From the NCBI GenBank assembly GCA_030765065.1, contig CM060990.1:497044190-497108189 (forward strand): a DNA stretch of 64,000 nt, given 5' to 3'. Position numbers and translations under genes: made by a program. The notes under the pieces are model-generated. The model was not told where the DNA came from, made no database searches, and saw only the letters and a program-made list of their open reading frames with translations. The stretch is from Deroplatys truncata. Lineage: Eukaryota; Arthropoda; Insecta; Mantodea; Mantidae. Of this stretch, positions 63,946 through 64,000 are shown one piece after another. How positions within the stretch are numbered: position 1 is the stretch's first letter; every line of letters begins with the position of its first letter.

Positions 63946-64000
63946 ACGTCGCCAGCACAAAGAACCGGTGGCGCCATCTAGTTTATTGAGCTTAAACTAT

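Overview
The window looks like repeat-rich, AT-rich nuclear DNA from an arthropod, most likely an insect. It holds almost no host genes. What can be read is mobile DNA: a Maverick/Polinton-type (adintovirus-like) element, Jockey-clade and I-clade non-LTR retrotransposons, P/THAP, mariner, Tc1-like and hAT/ZMYM1-like DNA transposons, and several foldback or MITE-like repeats. The assignment to insects rests on this mix of elements, short introns and base composition, not on a host marker gene.

Layout. (1) 1 to about 11.3 kb: the right-hand part of a GC-richer Maverick/Polinton-type element. All genes are on the minus strand: protein-primed-type DNA polymerase B, packaging ATPase, two small proteins, chromodomain integrase, three capsid-type proteins, adenain-like protease, a spliced 252-residue gene and a partial gene running off the left edge. 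Neighbouring reading frames repeatedly overlap by ATGA or TAATG. The polymerase carries an in-frame stop and a frameshift, and one capsid gene carries a frameshift, so this copy is decaying. (2) 11.3 to 16.2 kb: AT-rich dispersed repeats, a block of duplicated segments and a 150-bp foldback MITE. (3) 16.2 to 34.7 kb: nine non-LTR retrotransposon units, all on the plus strand and head to tail, each starting just after the terminal GAAAAAAG of the one before. They belong to an autonomous Jockey-like family A (gag plus endonuclease/reverse transcriptase) and a gag-only family B. Every unit ends in a folded sequence of about 120 nt. It comes in two sequence types that keep the same helices by compensatory change. 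(4) 34.7 to 61.6 kb: AT-rich DNA carrying decayed DNA transposons and an I-clade retrotransposon with an RNase H-like remnant. (5) 61.6 to 64 kb: a minus-strand Jockey relative that ends in the same folded 3' element.

How the parts fit. Family A could supply endonuclease and reverse transcriptase. Family B has a gag-like protein but no polymerase, so it would need a partner. Its tail (type II) matches the tail of the RT-bearing element at 62-64 kb better than that of family A. The head-to-tail nesting, the gag-only partner and the recurring structured tail recall the HeT-A/TART/TAHRE telomere arrays of Drosophila. No telomeric repeat is visible here, and the resemblance is an inference.
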